A stretch of DNA of 55,173 nucleotides from an uncultured Clostridia bacterium (GCA_946545645.1 CAMNNQ010000153.1:1-55173), one strand, 5' to 3'. Positions 35,749-43,750 are shown, counted from the stretch's first letter. The notes: a model not told the origin generated them from the letters alone. Numbers and translations are program-made.

Positions 35749-35964
35749 ATGACGGAAGATGCTATGATGTTTATGGAATACATTGATAACATGACAGAGA
35801 ATGAAGCAAGGAGAGCCAAAGGGATGTTCCTGGTAAATCCCAATTCTCATCCCTCTGTGAAGCTGAACAAATACATCTCTGTTAAGCTGATCAACGGCGT
35901 AACAAGATATATGCAAAGGAAGGAGATCGTAGGCTTAGGTTTTTGTTTTCCCTTGATTTGTTAG
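35749..35964 (+). CDS. Short hypothetical protein, possibly truncated
   Basis: Start taken as ATG 35749 after ACGAGG. About 71 residues: a helical N-terminus (DAMMFMEYIDNM), then VNPNSHPSVKLNKYISVKLINGV and a short GLGFCFPLIC end that looks unlike the rest. The C-terminus may come from a junction just before the AT-rich gap. No family recognised. Confidence 0.45.
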   Translation: MTEDAMMFMEYIDNMTENEARRAKGMFLVNPNSHPSVKLNKYISVKLINGVTRYMQRKEIVGLGFCFPLIC

Positions 35965-36189
35965 TTTTAGTATAACACATTCGCTATATTGTGTCACTTA
36001 CACTTAAATACATAAAAATACACAAAAAAACACTTAAGTACAGCTAACTGTTAAAACAAATAACAAAAGTGGCAGGATCTGCCGCTTTTGTTATTTGTTT
36101 TATTACTCTTCTAATTTTTCTCCGTATTTGAGATTGGTACTACATTTCCAATAATTTATCAGCCAGGTTTCACTGATTTTAATAAACCT
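35965..36189. other. AT-rich gap between convergent operons
   Basis: No gene. It holds a related pair of CACTTAAATAC and CACTTAAGTAC (36001 and 36031) and the long terminator stem at 36054-36100. The repeated A-rich blocks suggest an old insertion boundary, but no transposase end is visible. Confidence 0.5.
36054..36100. terminator. Long bidirectional terminator
   Basis: A 22-bp stem (36054-36075 with 36079-36100, one G-T pair) and a three-base loop, flanked by A-rich and T-rich runs so that it works in both directions. It separates the rightward cargo genes from the leftward polymerase/nuclease operon. Confidence 0.85.
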
Positions 36190-38304
36190 TTATTCTATAT
36201 CTACAGCTTTCCACCGATAGCCTTTGCACTTAGTTCCGTGCTTTATAGCAAATGTTATGGCTTTTCTTGTTACACCTACAGATCTTGCCGCCTCTGAATA
36301 GTTGTCAAAAATTTCTCCGGTATCGATATTCATACAACGCAATCTACCTGCGCATTTGGGACAACCGCTATGTAATACAGTGCGTGTCCTTATTGAAGCA
36401 GGCCAACTATGTCCTTTCGAGCATTTCCACCAAACCTCATCTTTTGATCCTTTAGTATATGTTTCAGGACCTCGTTCGTTTTTTTCGTAATCCCACTCAT
36501 TAAGTATCTCAGGACAATTATCAACCAAGGATCCACGCTTTTCAACTCGATTAATTTGTGCTGATTCGACGCATTTCTTTTTGCCGCATTTAGGACAACT
36601 TTGTTTCATCCCGGTACGCCGATAAGCTGACATCGCATATGAATTGCCGCAATCTGAGCATATCCACCATACATCTTCATCTGAACCTGAAAGATAATCA
36701 TTGGGAGAGATATTGTTTTTGGAATAATCCCATTCTTTTAGTAATTCAGGATAGTTTTCTGCCAATGAGCCTTTCTTTTTTACAAGAGTTTTTCTTCTTG
36801 AAATCGGCCTGGCTTTCTTGGCGCATTCGGAACACCCTCTTCCCGAAGTAATATCGCTTATTGCACATTTCCATTCATGTCCGCATTTATTGCATTTCCA
36901 CCATACTTTCTGATTTGAAGCAACTGTATATTCATCGGGCTTCTCAAGGTTTTTCTCATAATTCCATATTGAAAGTATATCCGGTCTTATTGTTTCAAGA
37001 TCATTAAATCCCTTAACCACAACTCGTCCCGCACAAGCAGGGCATCCGCTCCCGGCAGAACGACTCGAAATTACGGCAGGCCATTCATAGCTGCATTTTT
37101 TACATTTCCACCATACTTTATGATCCGATCCCTTGCTGTACTGCTGCGGACTTTTATCATTTTTGTCGTAGTCCCATTCCTCTGCAAGGAGCGGATGAGT
37201 TGTTGCAAGATCATTAAATCCGATTTTGATCCGCTTTCCCGCGCAATAAGGACATCCCATCTTGCTTACAGTTCTGTAGCTTATTTCCATATCATAATCA
37301 ATGCCGCAGACTTTACAGGTCCAATATACAGTTTTATTGGCTGCATATGCAAACATCTCCGGCGTTAATCCCTTGTTAAGCTCATAGTTCCACTCTGCAG
37401 CAATCTCCGGAAACTTGGTAGCGATGTTATTCTCTTTGATTGAGCGAATGTATAGAGCATATATCTCGCTCAAATCTCTTTTAAGATCTATATCAGGCAG
37501 TGGTAGAGATAACAAAGGAAAAGATGCTTTGATTGCCCATTCTAATTCGGATAAAGAAGGATTCGCCTTTTCCTTAGTCTCCATAACAATAGTATCGTTA
37601 GTGACGGCTCTCTCTCTTCCGCATTTAACAGTGATAAGATTTATCCCCTCGGCTGTTAATAGTGCCTTTTTTTCATTGTCCTTATCTTCTCTTTTACTGT
37701 GATAGTATTCACCGTGATATTCTATACCAGCATTCATAAGAGGAAGATAGATATCTATTTCCTTGCCCGATACAGAAGCTCGGCTTTGAGCTTCTGTAAC
37801 TTTGGAATAATAGAATACAAATGACTGCTCCTGCTGCGAGGTAGAACGCTCTCCGGGCTTAGTGCAGTTTTTGCAGCCCATCCTGTTCAATGTTCTGTCA
37901 ATTATTTTCCTTTTATAGCTTTTATGGCATATGGGGCATATCCAACTGACGTTTTTATTTGAAAAAGGAAGATAGTCCTCCGGCTTTTTTTCGTTATTAT
38001 CGTAATCCCATTCCGCAGCTATTTCAGGATAAACCGTTGCAAGATCGGTCTCACCTGGCATTACATCTTTATGCGAGCAGAATCGACAGCCCGTATTCAT
38101 AAGACACCTATGATCGACACGGGCATCAAAGCTATGTCCCTTTTGACATTTCCAAAAGACCTTTTTGGTAGAACCTTTTGTAACTTCTGTGGGAAGCAAG
38201 CCATTATTCTTTTCATAATCCCATTCCTTTGCAATTTCAGGATGAGTAATTGTAATGTTGTTCTCTACATCCATAATGCGTAACCCTTTCATACAATTAG
38301 TCAT
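36190..38304 (-). CDS. Seven-zinc-ribbon, Vsr-like nuclease with C-terminal NUMOD1
   Basis: 704 residues; ATG 38304 overlaps the previous stop (ATGA), though ATG 38274 (MDVENN) has a better-placed AAAGGG. Two zinc ribbons of the type EWDY-(N)-WKC..GH...GC.FC come first; then a Vsr/EDxHD-like PD-(D/E)XK nuclease (FVFYY, EIDIYLPLMNAGIEYHGEYYH, INLITVKCGRER); then five more ribbons; then a NUMOD1-like DNA-binding helix (SEAARSVGVTRKAITFAIKHG). Probable zinc-ribbon repeats are DUF4379-like. NUMOD1 and Vsr-like catalytic domains are known in homing endonucleases. It is the last gene of the Y-polymerase operon. It may be a selfish homing enzyme, a defence nuclease, or a repair enzyme. Confidence 0.85.
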   Translation of the reverse strand: MTNCMKGLRIMDVENNITITHPEIAKEWDYEKNNGLLPTEVTKGSTKKVFWKCQKGHSFDARVDHRCLMNTGCRFCSHKDVMPGETDLATVYPEIAAEWDYDNNEKKPEDYLPFSNKNVSWICPICHKSYKRKIIDRTLNRMGCKNCTKPGERSTSQQEQSFVFYYSKVTEAQSRASVSGKEIDIYLPLMNAGIEYHGEYYHSKREDKDNEKKALLTAEGINLITVKCGRERAVTNDTIVMETKEKANPSLSELEWAIKASFPLLSLPLPDIDLKRDLSEIYALYIRSIKENNIATKFPEIAAEWNYELNKGLTPEMFAYAANKTVYWTCKVCGIDYDMEISYRTVSKMGCPYCAGKRIKIGFNDLATTHPLLAEEWDYDKNDKSPQQYSKGSDHKVWWKCKKCSYEWPAVISSRSAGSGCPACAGRVVVKGFNDLETIRPDILSIWNYEKNLEKPDEYTVASNQKVWWKCNKCGHEWKCAISDITSGRGCSECAKKARPISRRKTLVKKKGSLAENYPELLKEWDYSKNNISPNDYLSGSDEDVWWICSDCGNSYAMSAYRRTGMKQSCPKCGKKKCVESAQINRVEKRGSLVDNCPEILNEWDYEKNERGPETYTKGSKDEVWWKCSKGHSWPASIRTRTVLHSGCPKCAGRLRCMNIDTGEIFDNYSEAARSVGVTRKAITFAIKHGTKCKGYRWKAVDIE

Positions 38305-38651
38305 AACAGCCAGGTCTCTTTTCCCTCCGGCTCATACTCTTCAACCCATATTATATCATCAAAGAGTATCTTCTTCGTATCCACCACAAGAAGCCGCAGA
38401 TCAAAGTCAATCCGGGAGATAACTCCCGTCAGCGATACATAACAAACCTTGTCATAGTACCTAAGATGAACGTGTACGCCCTTGTCGAGCTTCTTCAGCT
38501 TTTCCGATAACGCATACGCATCGTCCTCGCACAGCTCGCGCTTGTCCTGCTTGGCCGCTTCCTGTGCGAGTATAAGCTCATAATATCCCTTGAGAGCAGC
38601 AAACGGAGCGAACATCTTCGCCCGATCTGCCCGTGATGATACTTTACCCAT
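38301..38651 (-). CDS. YolD-like protein
   Basis: Start taken as ATG 38651 after TTGGAGGACAC; a TTG four codons earlier overlaps that site. About 116 residues: SSRADRAKMFAPFAALKGYYE, then a helix, HVHLRYYDKVCYVSLTGVISRID and a short acidic tail. This is the YolD family, which pairs with UvrX/UmuC-type polymerases in Firmicutes mobile elements and may play the UmuD-like helper part. It overlaps the polymerase gene by eight bases and the nuclease gene by four. Confidence 0.85.
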   Translation of the reverse strand: MGKVSSRADRAKMFAPFAALKGYYELILAQEAAKQDKRELCEDDAYALSEKLKKLDKGVHVHLRYYDKVCYVSLTGVISRIDFDLRLLVVDTKKILFDDIIWVEEYEPEGKETWLL

Positions 38652-39903
38652 TGTGTCCTCCAACTAATGTGTTCCTTACCCGCGCCGTTGCTTCGTCTTG
38701 GTAACTGTACCCACGAAGCACGGCGTTTTTGCCGAATCTTTCTTTTATCTGTGACACTGCCACAAGAATATTGTGTTCCCGCTCCTCCTTCTCGAAATCA
38801 TCGAAAAGAGAAAGAGTCCTGCAGCATTCATATGTCAGGTTCCCGAAGCAGACCCCGAGCCTGCGGATAGGCTCGTAGTATCTTGTGGTCTTCTGATAAA
38901 GCGACTCGACCACATCAACGATCCGCTTGTAGGAATCGGTGTGACCGCCCTCAATCTTACGACCTCCGCCAGTACCCGGAAGTGTCCATCCCGAATAGCC
39001 AACATAGATGGAAACGTGGTCTGTGTACAGCCCTTGTGCAATCATTTCCGTGACGAGATTATCCACCATCTCTTTGAGTACAGTCAGCGCCTCTGGGCGT
39101 GTGTAGTCCCGAAACAGCACCTGGCTCGTAGATAGGGATTTGCTCTTGCTTTCATAACTCTGTATATCCGCTATGGTGCAAGGTTCAATACCATTGGCAT
39201 GATCGAGCAGATAATCTCCGTTGATTCCAAAATTCTTGCGTATCAGCTCATAGGGCATCTGAGTGACATCATATAGATTGCGGGCTCCGTATCTTGCAAG
39301 GCGGTTGGCAATGCCCGGACCTATGCCCCAAATATCAGTGATCGGCTCATGGTGCTGAATAGTTTTCCTAAACTCCTCTTCATCCAAAAAACCAATGTGA
39401 TCGGGTACATGCTTGGCGGTAATATCAAGAGCGACTTTGGCAAGAAACATATTAGTCCCGATCCCCGCCGTAGCAGTGATCTTGGTTTCCTCAAAGACCT
39501 TATCCATCAGCATGATCGCAAACTCTTTCGCGCTCATATTGTACAGCTTCAGATAAGGGGTGGCGTAAATAAACACCTCATCAATCGAGTAAACATGGAT
39601 GTCCTCGGAGGCTATGTATTTCAGATAGATTCCGTAGATATGCGCCGAAATCCGCATATACATATTCATTCGCGGTATAGCCGTTATGTATTCAACGTTG
39701 CCGGGTATCTCATTGAGCCGGCAACGGTTTTTTATGCCCAAAGCCTTCATTGCAGGCGTTATCGCAAGACAGATAGCCCCCGGGCCACGGCTCGGATCGG
39801 CAACGACCAAATTGGTCGTGAACGGATCAAGGCCAAGCATCGAGCACTCAGCAGATGCATAATAACTTTTGAGGTCAATGCACATATATATCTTATCAGC
39901 CAT
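38644..39903 (-). CDS. Y-family DNA polymerase (UmuC/UvrX type)
   Basis: 419 residues. MCIDLKSYYASAEC holds the first catalytic Asp and the steric-gate region; YSIDEVFIYATPYL holds the Asp-Glu pair; a helix-hairpin-helix follows (DIWGIGPGIANRLARYGARN) and a little-finger domain. CRTLSLFDDFEKEE near the C-terminus resembles a sliding-clamp-binding motif. This is translesion polymerase of the UvrX type often carried by phages and ICEs. It is followed by yolD-like and nuclease genes with overlaps, so one mRNA is likely. Expression is probably SOS-linked through the upstream XRE/ImmA genes. Confidence 0.92.
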   Translation of the reverse strand: MADKIYMCIDLKSYYASAECSMLGLDPFTTNLVVADPSRGPGAICLAITPAMKALGIKNRCRLNEIPGNVEYITAIPRMNMYMRISAHIYGIYLKYIASEDIHVYSIDEVFIYATPYLKLYNMSAKEFAIMLMDKVFEETKITATAGIGTNMFLAKVALDITAKHVPDHIGFLDEEEFRKTIQHHEPITDIWGIGPGIANRLARYGARNLYDVTQMPYELIRKNFGINGDYLLDHANGIEPCTIADIQSYESKSKSLSTSQVLFRDYTRPEALTVLKEMVDNLVTEMIAQGLYTDHVSIYVGYSGWTLPGTGGGRKIEGGHTDSYKRIVDVVESLYQKTTRYYEPIRRLGVCFGNLTYECCRTLSLFDDFEKEEREHNILVAVSQIKERFGKNAVLRGYSYQDEATARVRNTLVGGHNG

Positions 39904-39928
39904 CTGACCTTACCTTCCTAATAATGAT

Positions 39929-41083
39929 CTACGGATTGCACCGCTTGCAGGGAGCGTAACCCATAGAGATGGCTTCGTCCCTTGTACCGTTGAATTCCTG
40001 TTTATTGTGTTCTGCCATATCCTTGACGCTCGAACAGTCGGGAATATGGAACTTGTGTGTATTAGTGTTAAGGATATATTTTGCCCCAGAGCCAACGTCC
40101 TCGGAAGGCTCATCCTTTACTACTGAAGTTTCAGTTTTGGCTTTCTTTGAATGATCTATGGTTGTACCAACGTATTCGGGACCTGATGACTCGCCATCGG
40201 AATAGCGGATCGTTATCCCCGGCTGTACGTTGTATGCAAAATAACAATAGCAGATGCCGGCACCATTATCCTCTACAGAGTAACCCTCCATAAGAATCCC
40301 TCGGCAAAGGAGATCATCCCCCTCAAAAATGGGAGTTGAGCGATACAAGACGTGGTTTCCCGTAGAGCGAATATAGTTGGCTACCATATTCTCAATAGGC
40401 AGCATTCCCTCTATATTCAAATACCTGGTTCCGGTAATCAGATTGCTAACATTGGCGTTTTCGCCAGTGAGCTGATACCCGATGAGATGGCACCTGTTGA
40501 ACAGATAGTTCCCATCAATGCCCTGATAGCGGATAGTGTGCCAGCCCGATGGCTTGATCATACCAATCTCGCCACGATCTTCTGTGGGCATCAGATCACG
40601 ACCAATGCAGCTCATGGTCACTCCGCATCGTCCGAAATCGTCAAGCGGAGAGTAATACTCATAAGATGTGGTAGTCATATCAGATGCGGAGAAATACGGC
40701 TTGTTGTTGTTAATTGCAACGTAAGCCAAACCGATGTATTTGGGAATCAGCGACAGATCGAATGGCTTTGTTTCTGCGACCGATGTAACAGTGGTGGTTG
40801 CAGCTGTAGTCTCCGCAATAGTCGTGGTTTCAGCCGGGGCCTCGGTAACAGAAACAGATGTAGTTTCACTCTCAGCAACTGATTCAGTCGTGCTGACAGC
40901 GATTTCAGAAGATCCGGTTACGTCTGATTGTGTAGTGACAGTGTCTTCTGCCACGCTTGTCTGTGCAGGTCGGCTGTCATTACCTCCGAAAGGATTGACA
41001 TCAGATAGATCACAGGCAGACAGCGAAAATGACAATACCACGGTTATAATAACCGATAACGCTCTATTAATCAAACGTTTCAT
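39929..41083 (-). CDS. Predicted lipoprotein DNA/RNA non-specific endonuclease (EndA/NucA-like)
   Basis: 384 residues. Signal peptide ends in a lipobox (FSLSAC). A Thr/Ser-rich linker (about 30-115) leads to the nuclease: DRGEIGMIKPSGWHT, FNRCHLIGYQL, NLITGTRYLNIEGMLPIEN, which match the beta-beta-alpha-Me nuclease of the EndA/NucA/Streptodornase type, with the His in NRCH as the likely general base. A C-terminal Cys-rich tag (HIPDCSSV, APCKRCNP) resembles Ada-like metal-binding tails. It would be surface-anchored and cut extracellular DNA. Being in a damage-response operon is odd for such an enzyme; it may exclude incoming DNA or feed on it. Confidence 0.88.
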   Translation of the reverse strand: MKRLINRALSVIITVVLSFSLSACDLSDVNPFGGNDSRPAQTSVAEDTVTTQSDVTGSSEIAVSTTESVAESETTSVSVTEAPAETTTIAETTAATTTVTSVAETKPFDLSLIPKYIGLAYVAINNNKPYFSASDMTTTSYEYYSPLDDFGRCGVTMSCIGRDLMPTEDRGEIGMIKPSGWHTIRYQGIDGNYLFNRCHLIGYQLTGENANVSNLITGTRYLNIEGMLPIENMVANYIRSTGNHVLYRSTPIFEGDDLLCRGILMEGYSVEDNGAGICYCYFAYNVQPGITIRYSDGESSGPEYVGTTIDHSKKAKTETSVVKDEPSEDVGSGAKYILNTNTHKFHIPDCSSVKDMAEHNKQEFNGTRDEAISMGYAPCKRCNP

Positions 41084-41125
41084 AAAGCCACCTCTGTCCA
41101 GACAAGGAAATATGTTTTTCTGCTG

Positions 41126-41623
41126 CTAAAACTCGATTTTGGGATCCCAGGCAGGAGCATAGTTCTTGTATCCTGCTTCCTTCATCAACGCCAGTTTAAG
41201 ATTAAGAAGGTTGACATTGATTTCGAGCAGCTGTGAAACAGAATAAATATCCCTACCTTCACAAAAAAGCTCATCGATCTCATCCTCGTCTAAGAGCAGA
41301 TGAGCAGCAAAAGTATTGGCTTGATACTCAACTTTGGTGTTCATATTGAACATTTCAAATTCCCGTAAGCATTTTTCCTTTGCAATATCATAATGCAGCA
41401 GAGCGTGACCAAGCTCATGAGCACAGACAAGCATCTGCGTTCTTTTATCGATTGCACTTGAAACAAAGATCACAGGCGTGTTGTCAATGATTCCGAAAAC
41501 ACCCTGCTGGCTTCCAAGATCAGCTTTGAAATACCTGATCCCGAGATACTCGCAAAGTTCAAACGGGTCACGGGTCTTAAATTTGAGTATGAGATTATGA
41601 ACTGTATCATAGATATAATCCAA
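41126..41623 (-). CDS. ImmA/IrrE-type metalloprotease
   Basis: 165 residues; TTG start after GGAGGAAAAGG. QMLVCAHELGHALLHYD holds the HExxH zinc site; NTKVEYQANTFAAHLLLDEDEI holds the third ligand (Glu). This is the ImmA/IrrE fold. In ICEBs1 and related elements ImmA cuts the ImmR repressor after DNA damage. The gene lies 18 bases after an XRE repressor gene, the classic ImmR-ImmA pair. It is followed directly by the nuclease/polymerase genes, so cleavage would switch on the whole leftward operon. Confidence 0.9.
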   Translation of the reverse strand: MDYIYDTVHNLILKFKTRDPFELCEYLGIRYFKADLGSQQGVFGIIDNTPVIFVSSAIDKRTQMLVCAHELGHALLHYDIAKEKCLREFEMFNMNTKVEYQANTFAAHLLLDEDEIDELFCEGRDIYSVSQLLEINVNLLNLKLALMKEAGYKNYAPAWDPKIEF

Positions 41624-41641
41624 TTCCTTTTCCTCCGAAAA

Positions 41642-42040
41642 TCATTCTTCTTGCTTTGACATTTTTTCTTCCCGTATATCCCAGTAGGCTCTCTGAAATG
41701 CCATCATTACTTTTTCAGCATCAGCATCAGAGATCTCGCCGCCGGCATAAAGACCGATGATTTTGTTCGCCAGTCTGTCAGCTTCAGCTTTCCCAGACAG
41801 ACCGTGAGCTGCTTCTGCGCAGATTTCAAAATCATTCTCATGCTCTTCCTTGAGGAAATCGACCGAAACTCCGAAATGATCTGCAAGTTTAGCATACGCA
41901 TCACTTTCAAGAGAAGGAACGCTCTTTCCTTGCTCATAGTTTACGATCGTTCTGCGGGAAACACCAAGTAACTTGGCGATATCCTCCTGGCTCTCTTTTT
42001 GACCGATTCGTATGTTTTTGATTTTTTCACCGAATGTCAT
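41642..42040 (-). CDS. XRE-family repressor (ImmR-like)
   Basis: Start taken as ATG 42040, eight bases after GGAGG; an ATG five codons earlier overlaps that site. About 132 residues. MTFGEKIKNIRIGQKESQ, then DIAKLLGVSRRTIVNYEQGKS is the helix-turn-helix and SLESDAYAKLADHFGVSVDFL completes the domain. The C-terminal helical part (DADAEKVMMAFQRAY) may be the protease target. Four dyad operators lie in the divergent promoter region, so it should control both arms. The partner protease is the next gene. Confidence 0.9.
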   Translation of the reverse strand: MTFGEKIKNIRIGQKESQEDIAKLLGVSRRTIVNYEQGKSVPSLESDAYAKLADHFGVSVDFLKEEHENDFEICAEAAHGLSGKAEADRLANKIIGLYAGGEISDADAEKVMMAFQRAYWDIREEKMSKQEE

Positions 42041-42067
42041 AACTAAGTCCTCCATTGGTTAAATGTG

Positions 42068-42233
42068 TTTCACAACAATAGTGAAATTCCCTGTGCATAT
42101 ATCATAGCACACATCCGTTCGATTGTCAATACAGTTTTCACATATTTTGCGAAAAATATATGGTTATACAAAATCTGTTTCACACTTTTGTGTGAACCTA
42201 CAAAAATACATCGTTTCACTTGACAATGTGAAA
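42068..42233. promoter_or_regulatory. Four TTTCAC...GTGAAA operators in the divergent control region
   Basis: Dyads at 42068-42086 (TTTCAC-N7-GTGAAA), 42136-42154 (N7, one mismatch: GCGAAA), 42178-42197 (N8, GTGAAC) and 42214-42233 (TTTCAC-N8-GTGAAA). The last overlaps the rightward -35 and the first lies just after the leftward start region. Uneven spacing and conservation suggest graded binding by the XRE repressor. Confidence 0.8.
42101..42129 (-). promoter_or_regulatory. Leftward promoter of the XRE/ImmA/nuclease/polymerase operon
   Basis: On the minus strand: TTGACA (42129-42124), 17-base spacer, TATGAT (42106-42101). The next strong gene boundary is over 5 kb downstream, so this may drive six genes. 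Confidence 0.85.
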
Positions 42234-42248
42234 ATGGTGTGTTATCAT
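42220..42248 (+). promoter_or_regulatory. Rightward promoter of the LexA-DBD operon
   Basis: TTGACA (42220-42225), 17-base spacer, TATCAT (42243-42248). The -35 sits inside the fourth operator dyad, so repressor binding should block it. Confidence 0.85.
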
Positions 42249-42323
42249 CATTCTTGACGAAAGCCTCATCCCCGTTGAGGCCGGAGCCGGATACATAGAA
42301 TTATGAAACAGGAGGATGGCAAG

Positions 42324-42662
42324 ATGGTACAGATAAGAAAACCGACGAGCGCAAAGGTCGATACTCAGATGAACGTTATACTTGATATGATCAAAGGCAG
42401 ATACAAGGAGAACAGATTTCCTCCGTCTGTCCGTGAGATCTGCAGCGTAATGGGATACGCTTCGACCAGTACTGCGCACAGATACCTAAAGCTGATGGCT
42501 GAGAGAGGGATGATCATCCTCGTGCCGGGAGTAAACAGAGGGATCATGCTCCCGCCCGAAGATGATACTAATGAGGGAAAGACAGACAATAGAGATGACA
42601 CAGAGAGAGGGGAACGCTATGAAGATGATCAGAACGAGGAAAGAGATAGACGAGCTGTGTGA
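42324..42662 (+). CDS. LexA-type DNA-binding protein without protease domain
   Basis: Start taken as ATG 42324, eight bases after AGGAGG; an ATG seven codons earlier overlaps that site. About 112 residues. DMIKGRYKENRFPPSVREIC, MGYASTSTAHRYLKLMAERGMI and LVPGVNRGIMLP follow the LexA winged-helix exactly in order. After that only an Asp/Arg-rich tail remains, so the self-cleaving domain is missing. It may compete with host LexA at SOS boxes or act with the neighbouring ImmA-like protease. It overlaps the next gene. Confidence 0.85.
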   Translation: MVQIRKPTSAKVDTQMNVILDMIKGRYKENRFPPSVREICSVMGYASTSTAHRYLKLMAERGMIILVPGVNRGIMLPPEDDTNEGKTDNRDDTERGERYEDDQNEERDRRAV

Positions 42663-43323
42663 AACCATAGTCAGACAGTATGCCGGAGATAAATACCTGA
42701 CCGATCCTGTTGATATCGGAGGGCTGGCTTTGAACTACTTCAAGCTGAAAGTAATCTATGTTAGGTTTGCCGACAGGAGCAAGGAAAGACTCGGATGCAT
42801 AAGCGACGGTTCGACTATGATTAAACTCATATATAACGGGAAGGTCAGTGATTATATATTTCCTAAAGACACGATCCTGCTTGATATAACTATGAAAGGA
42901 GAAAAGGAACGCTCACGCAGAAGATTTACTCTCGCACATGAGGTTTACCACTATATCGACAATGTGATAAACGGAAACCAAGCCTATGGATACTGCTCAA
43001 AACTTAAAACAGATAGGGAGTACACGAAAACAGAGTTTGTTGAGTCGCTGTCGATAGATGAGTGGGCAGCGGACAGAGGTGCAGCAGCATTGCTGATGCC
43101 GAAAGGTCTCATATATACTACCGCAAGAGCACGATTTGGTGATGAAGGTATCCCCATATTCGGAAACAATATGCTGCTTCCCGATGACAAGGCAAAAATC
43201 TTTGATATGGCCGAATACCTCGGAGTGTCCTTCACATCGTTGCTTATACGGCTCAAGGAACTGAAGCTTTTGAAATATCACAGATCAGCCGAATACCTTG
43301 AGCTTATTATGGGAGGGGAATAA
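42619..43323 (+). CDS. Second ImmA/IrrE-type metalloprotease
   Basis: Start taken as ATG 42619 after AGAGAGGGG inside the previous gene. About 234 residues. FTLAHEVYHYID is the HExxH site and SIDEWAADRGAAALLMP supplies the Glu ligand and a conserved Ala-rich segment. The C-terminus (YLGVSFTSLLIRLKEL) is typical of the family. Coupling to the LexA-DBD gene suggests that protein is its target, as ImmR is of ImmA; this is inference. Two ImmA-type proteases flank one control region here. Confidence 0.87.
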   Translation: MKMIRTRKEIDELCETIVRQYAGDKYLTDPVDIGGLALNYFKLKVIYVRFADRSKERLGCISDGSTMIKLIYNGKVSDYIFPKDTILLDITMKGEKERSRRRFTLAHEVYHYIDNVINGNQAYGYCSKLKTDREYTKTEFVESLSIDEWAADRGAAALLMPKGLIYTTARARFGDEGIPIFGNNMLLPDDKAKIFDMAEYLGVSFTSLLIRLKELKLLKYHRSAEYLELIMGGE

Positions 43324-43324
43324 A

Positions 43325-43582
43325 TTGTATCAGGTACCCTCAAGCATAAGCGCAGTAGATCAGATAAAGCTTGATATATCGGAGCAGGAAACATTCAATC
43401 TGAAAGAACGTGATATATGCTGCCCGCATTGCAGGTTTCTCATATACAAGGTCTATCAGGATGTTTCCGGTCATATGAGAGTAAGATGTCCGAAATGCAA
43501 GCGCTGCTATGCAGTAAATCTGCAAATGTTCAGAACGATGTCACGAAGCACATTTGTGACACTTATACGAATAATTGAATAA
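43325..43582 (+). CDS. Zinc-ribbon (Com-like) protein
   Basis: Start taken as TTG 43325, four bases after GGGAGGGG; an upstream TTG frame overlaps the protease gene. About 85 residues. ICCPHCRFLIYKVYQD and VRCPKCKRCYAV form a CxxC...CxxC zinc ribbon similar in size to phage Com-type translation regulators. No other domain. It ends the LexA-DBD operon, just before the structured-RNA region. Confidence 0.65.
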   Translation: MYQVPSSISAVDQIKLDISEQETFNLKERDICCPHCRFLIYKVYQDVSGHMRVRCPKCKRCYAVNLQMFRTMSRSTFVTLIRIIE

Positions 43583-43589
43583 CGATTAG

Positions 43590-43750
43590 ATTTCTATTCG
43601 AGCAAGCGGAGAAGGAGCTGTAAAAGGCTTCAGGCTACCAAGCACCGTGCGAAATCCGACAGATAAAGACTAGCTATGTCTTCATAGTACAGCCATATTA
43701 TCTGCAGGTTTCTATCGGTGCTTTTTATTGCTCGAATGATTTCGCACGAT
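43590..43750 (+). ncRNA. Pseudoknotted noncoding RNA candidate
   Basis: No gene fits this gap. Pairings seen: P1 ATTCGAGCAA (43596-43605) with TTGCTCGAAT (43728-43737), 10 bp perfect; P2 AAGCACCG (43640-43647) with CGGTGCTT (43716-43723), 8 bp; P3 CAGATA (43660-43665) with TATCTG (43699-43704); P4 AAGAC with GTCTT (43666-43682); and a second 10-bp stem GTGCGAAATC (43647-43656) with GATTTCGCAC (43738-43747) that crosses P1, giving a pseudoknot. A strong terminator follows at once. I do not recognise an Rfam family. Rightward transcription is inferred from the terminator; DNA-level function (for example an origin) is the alternative. Confidence 0.6.

Noticed and set aside
35965-36189. Insertion sequence end at the AT-rich gap
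   Set aside because: Only short A-rich repeats and a terminator stem; no transposase or target duplication.
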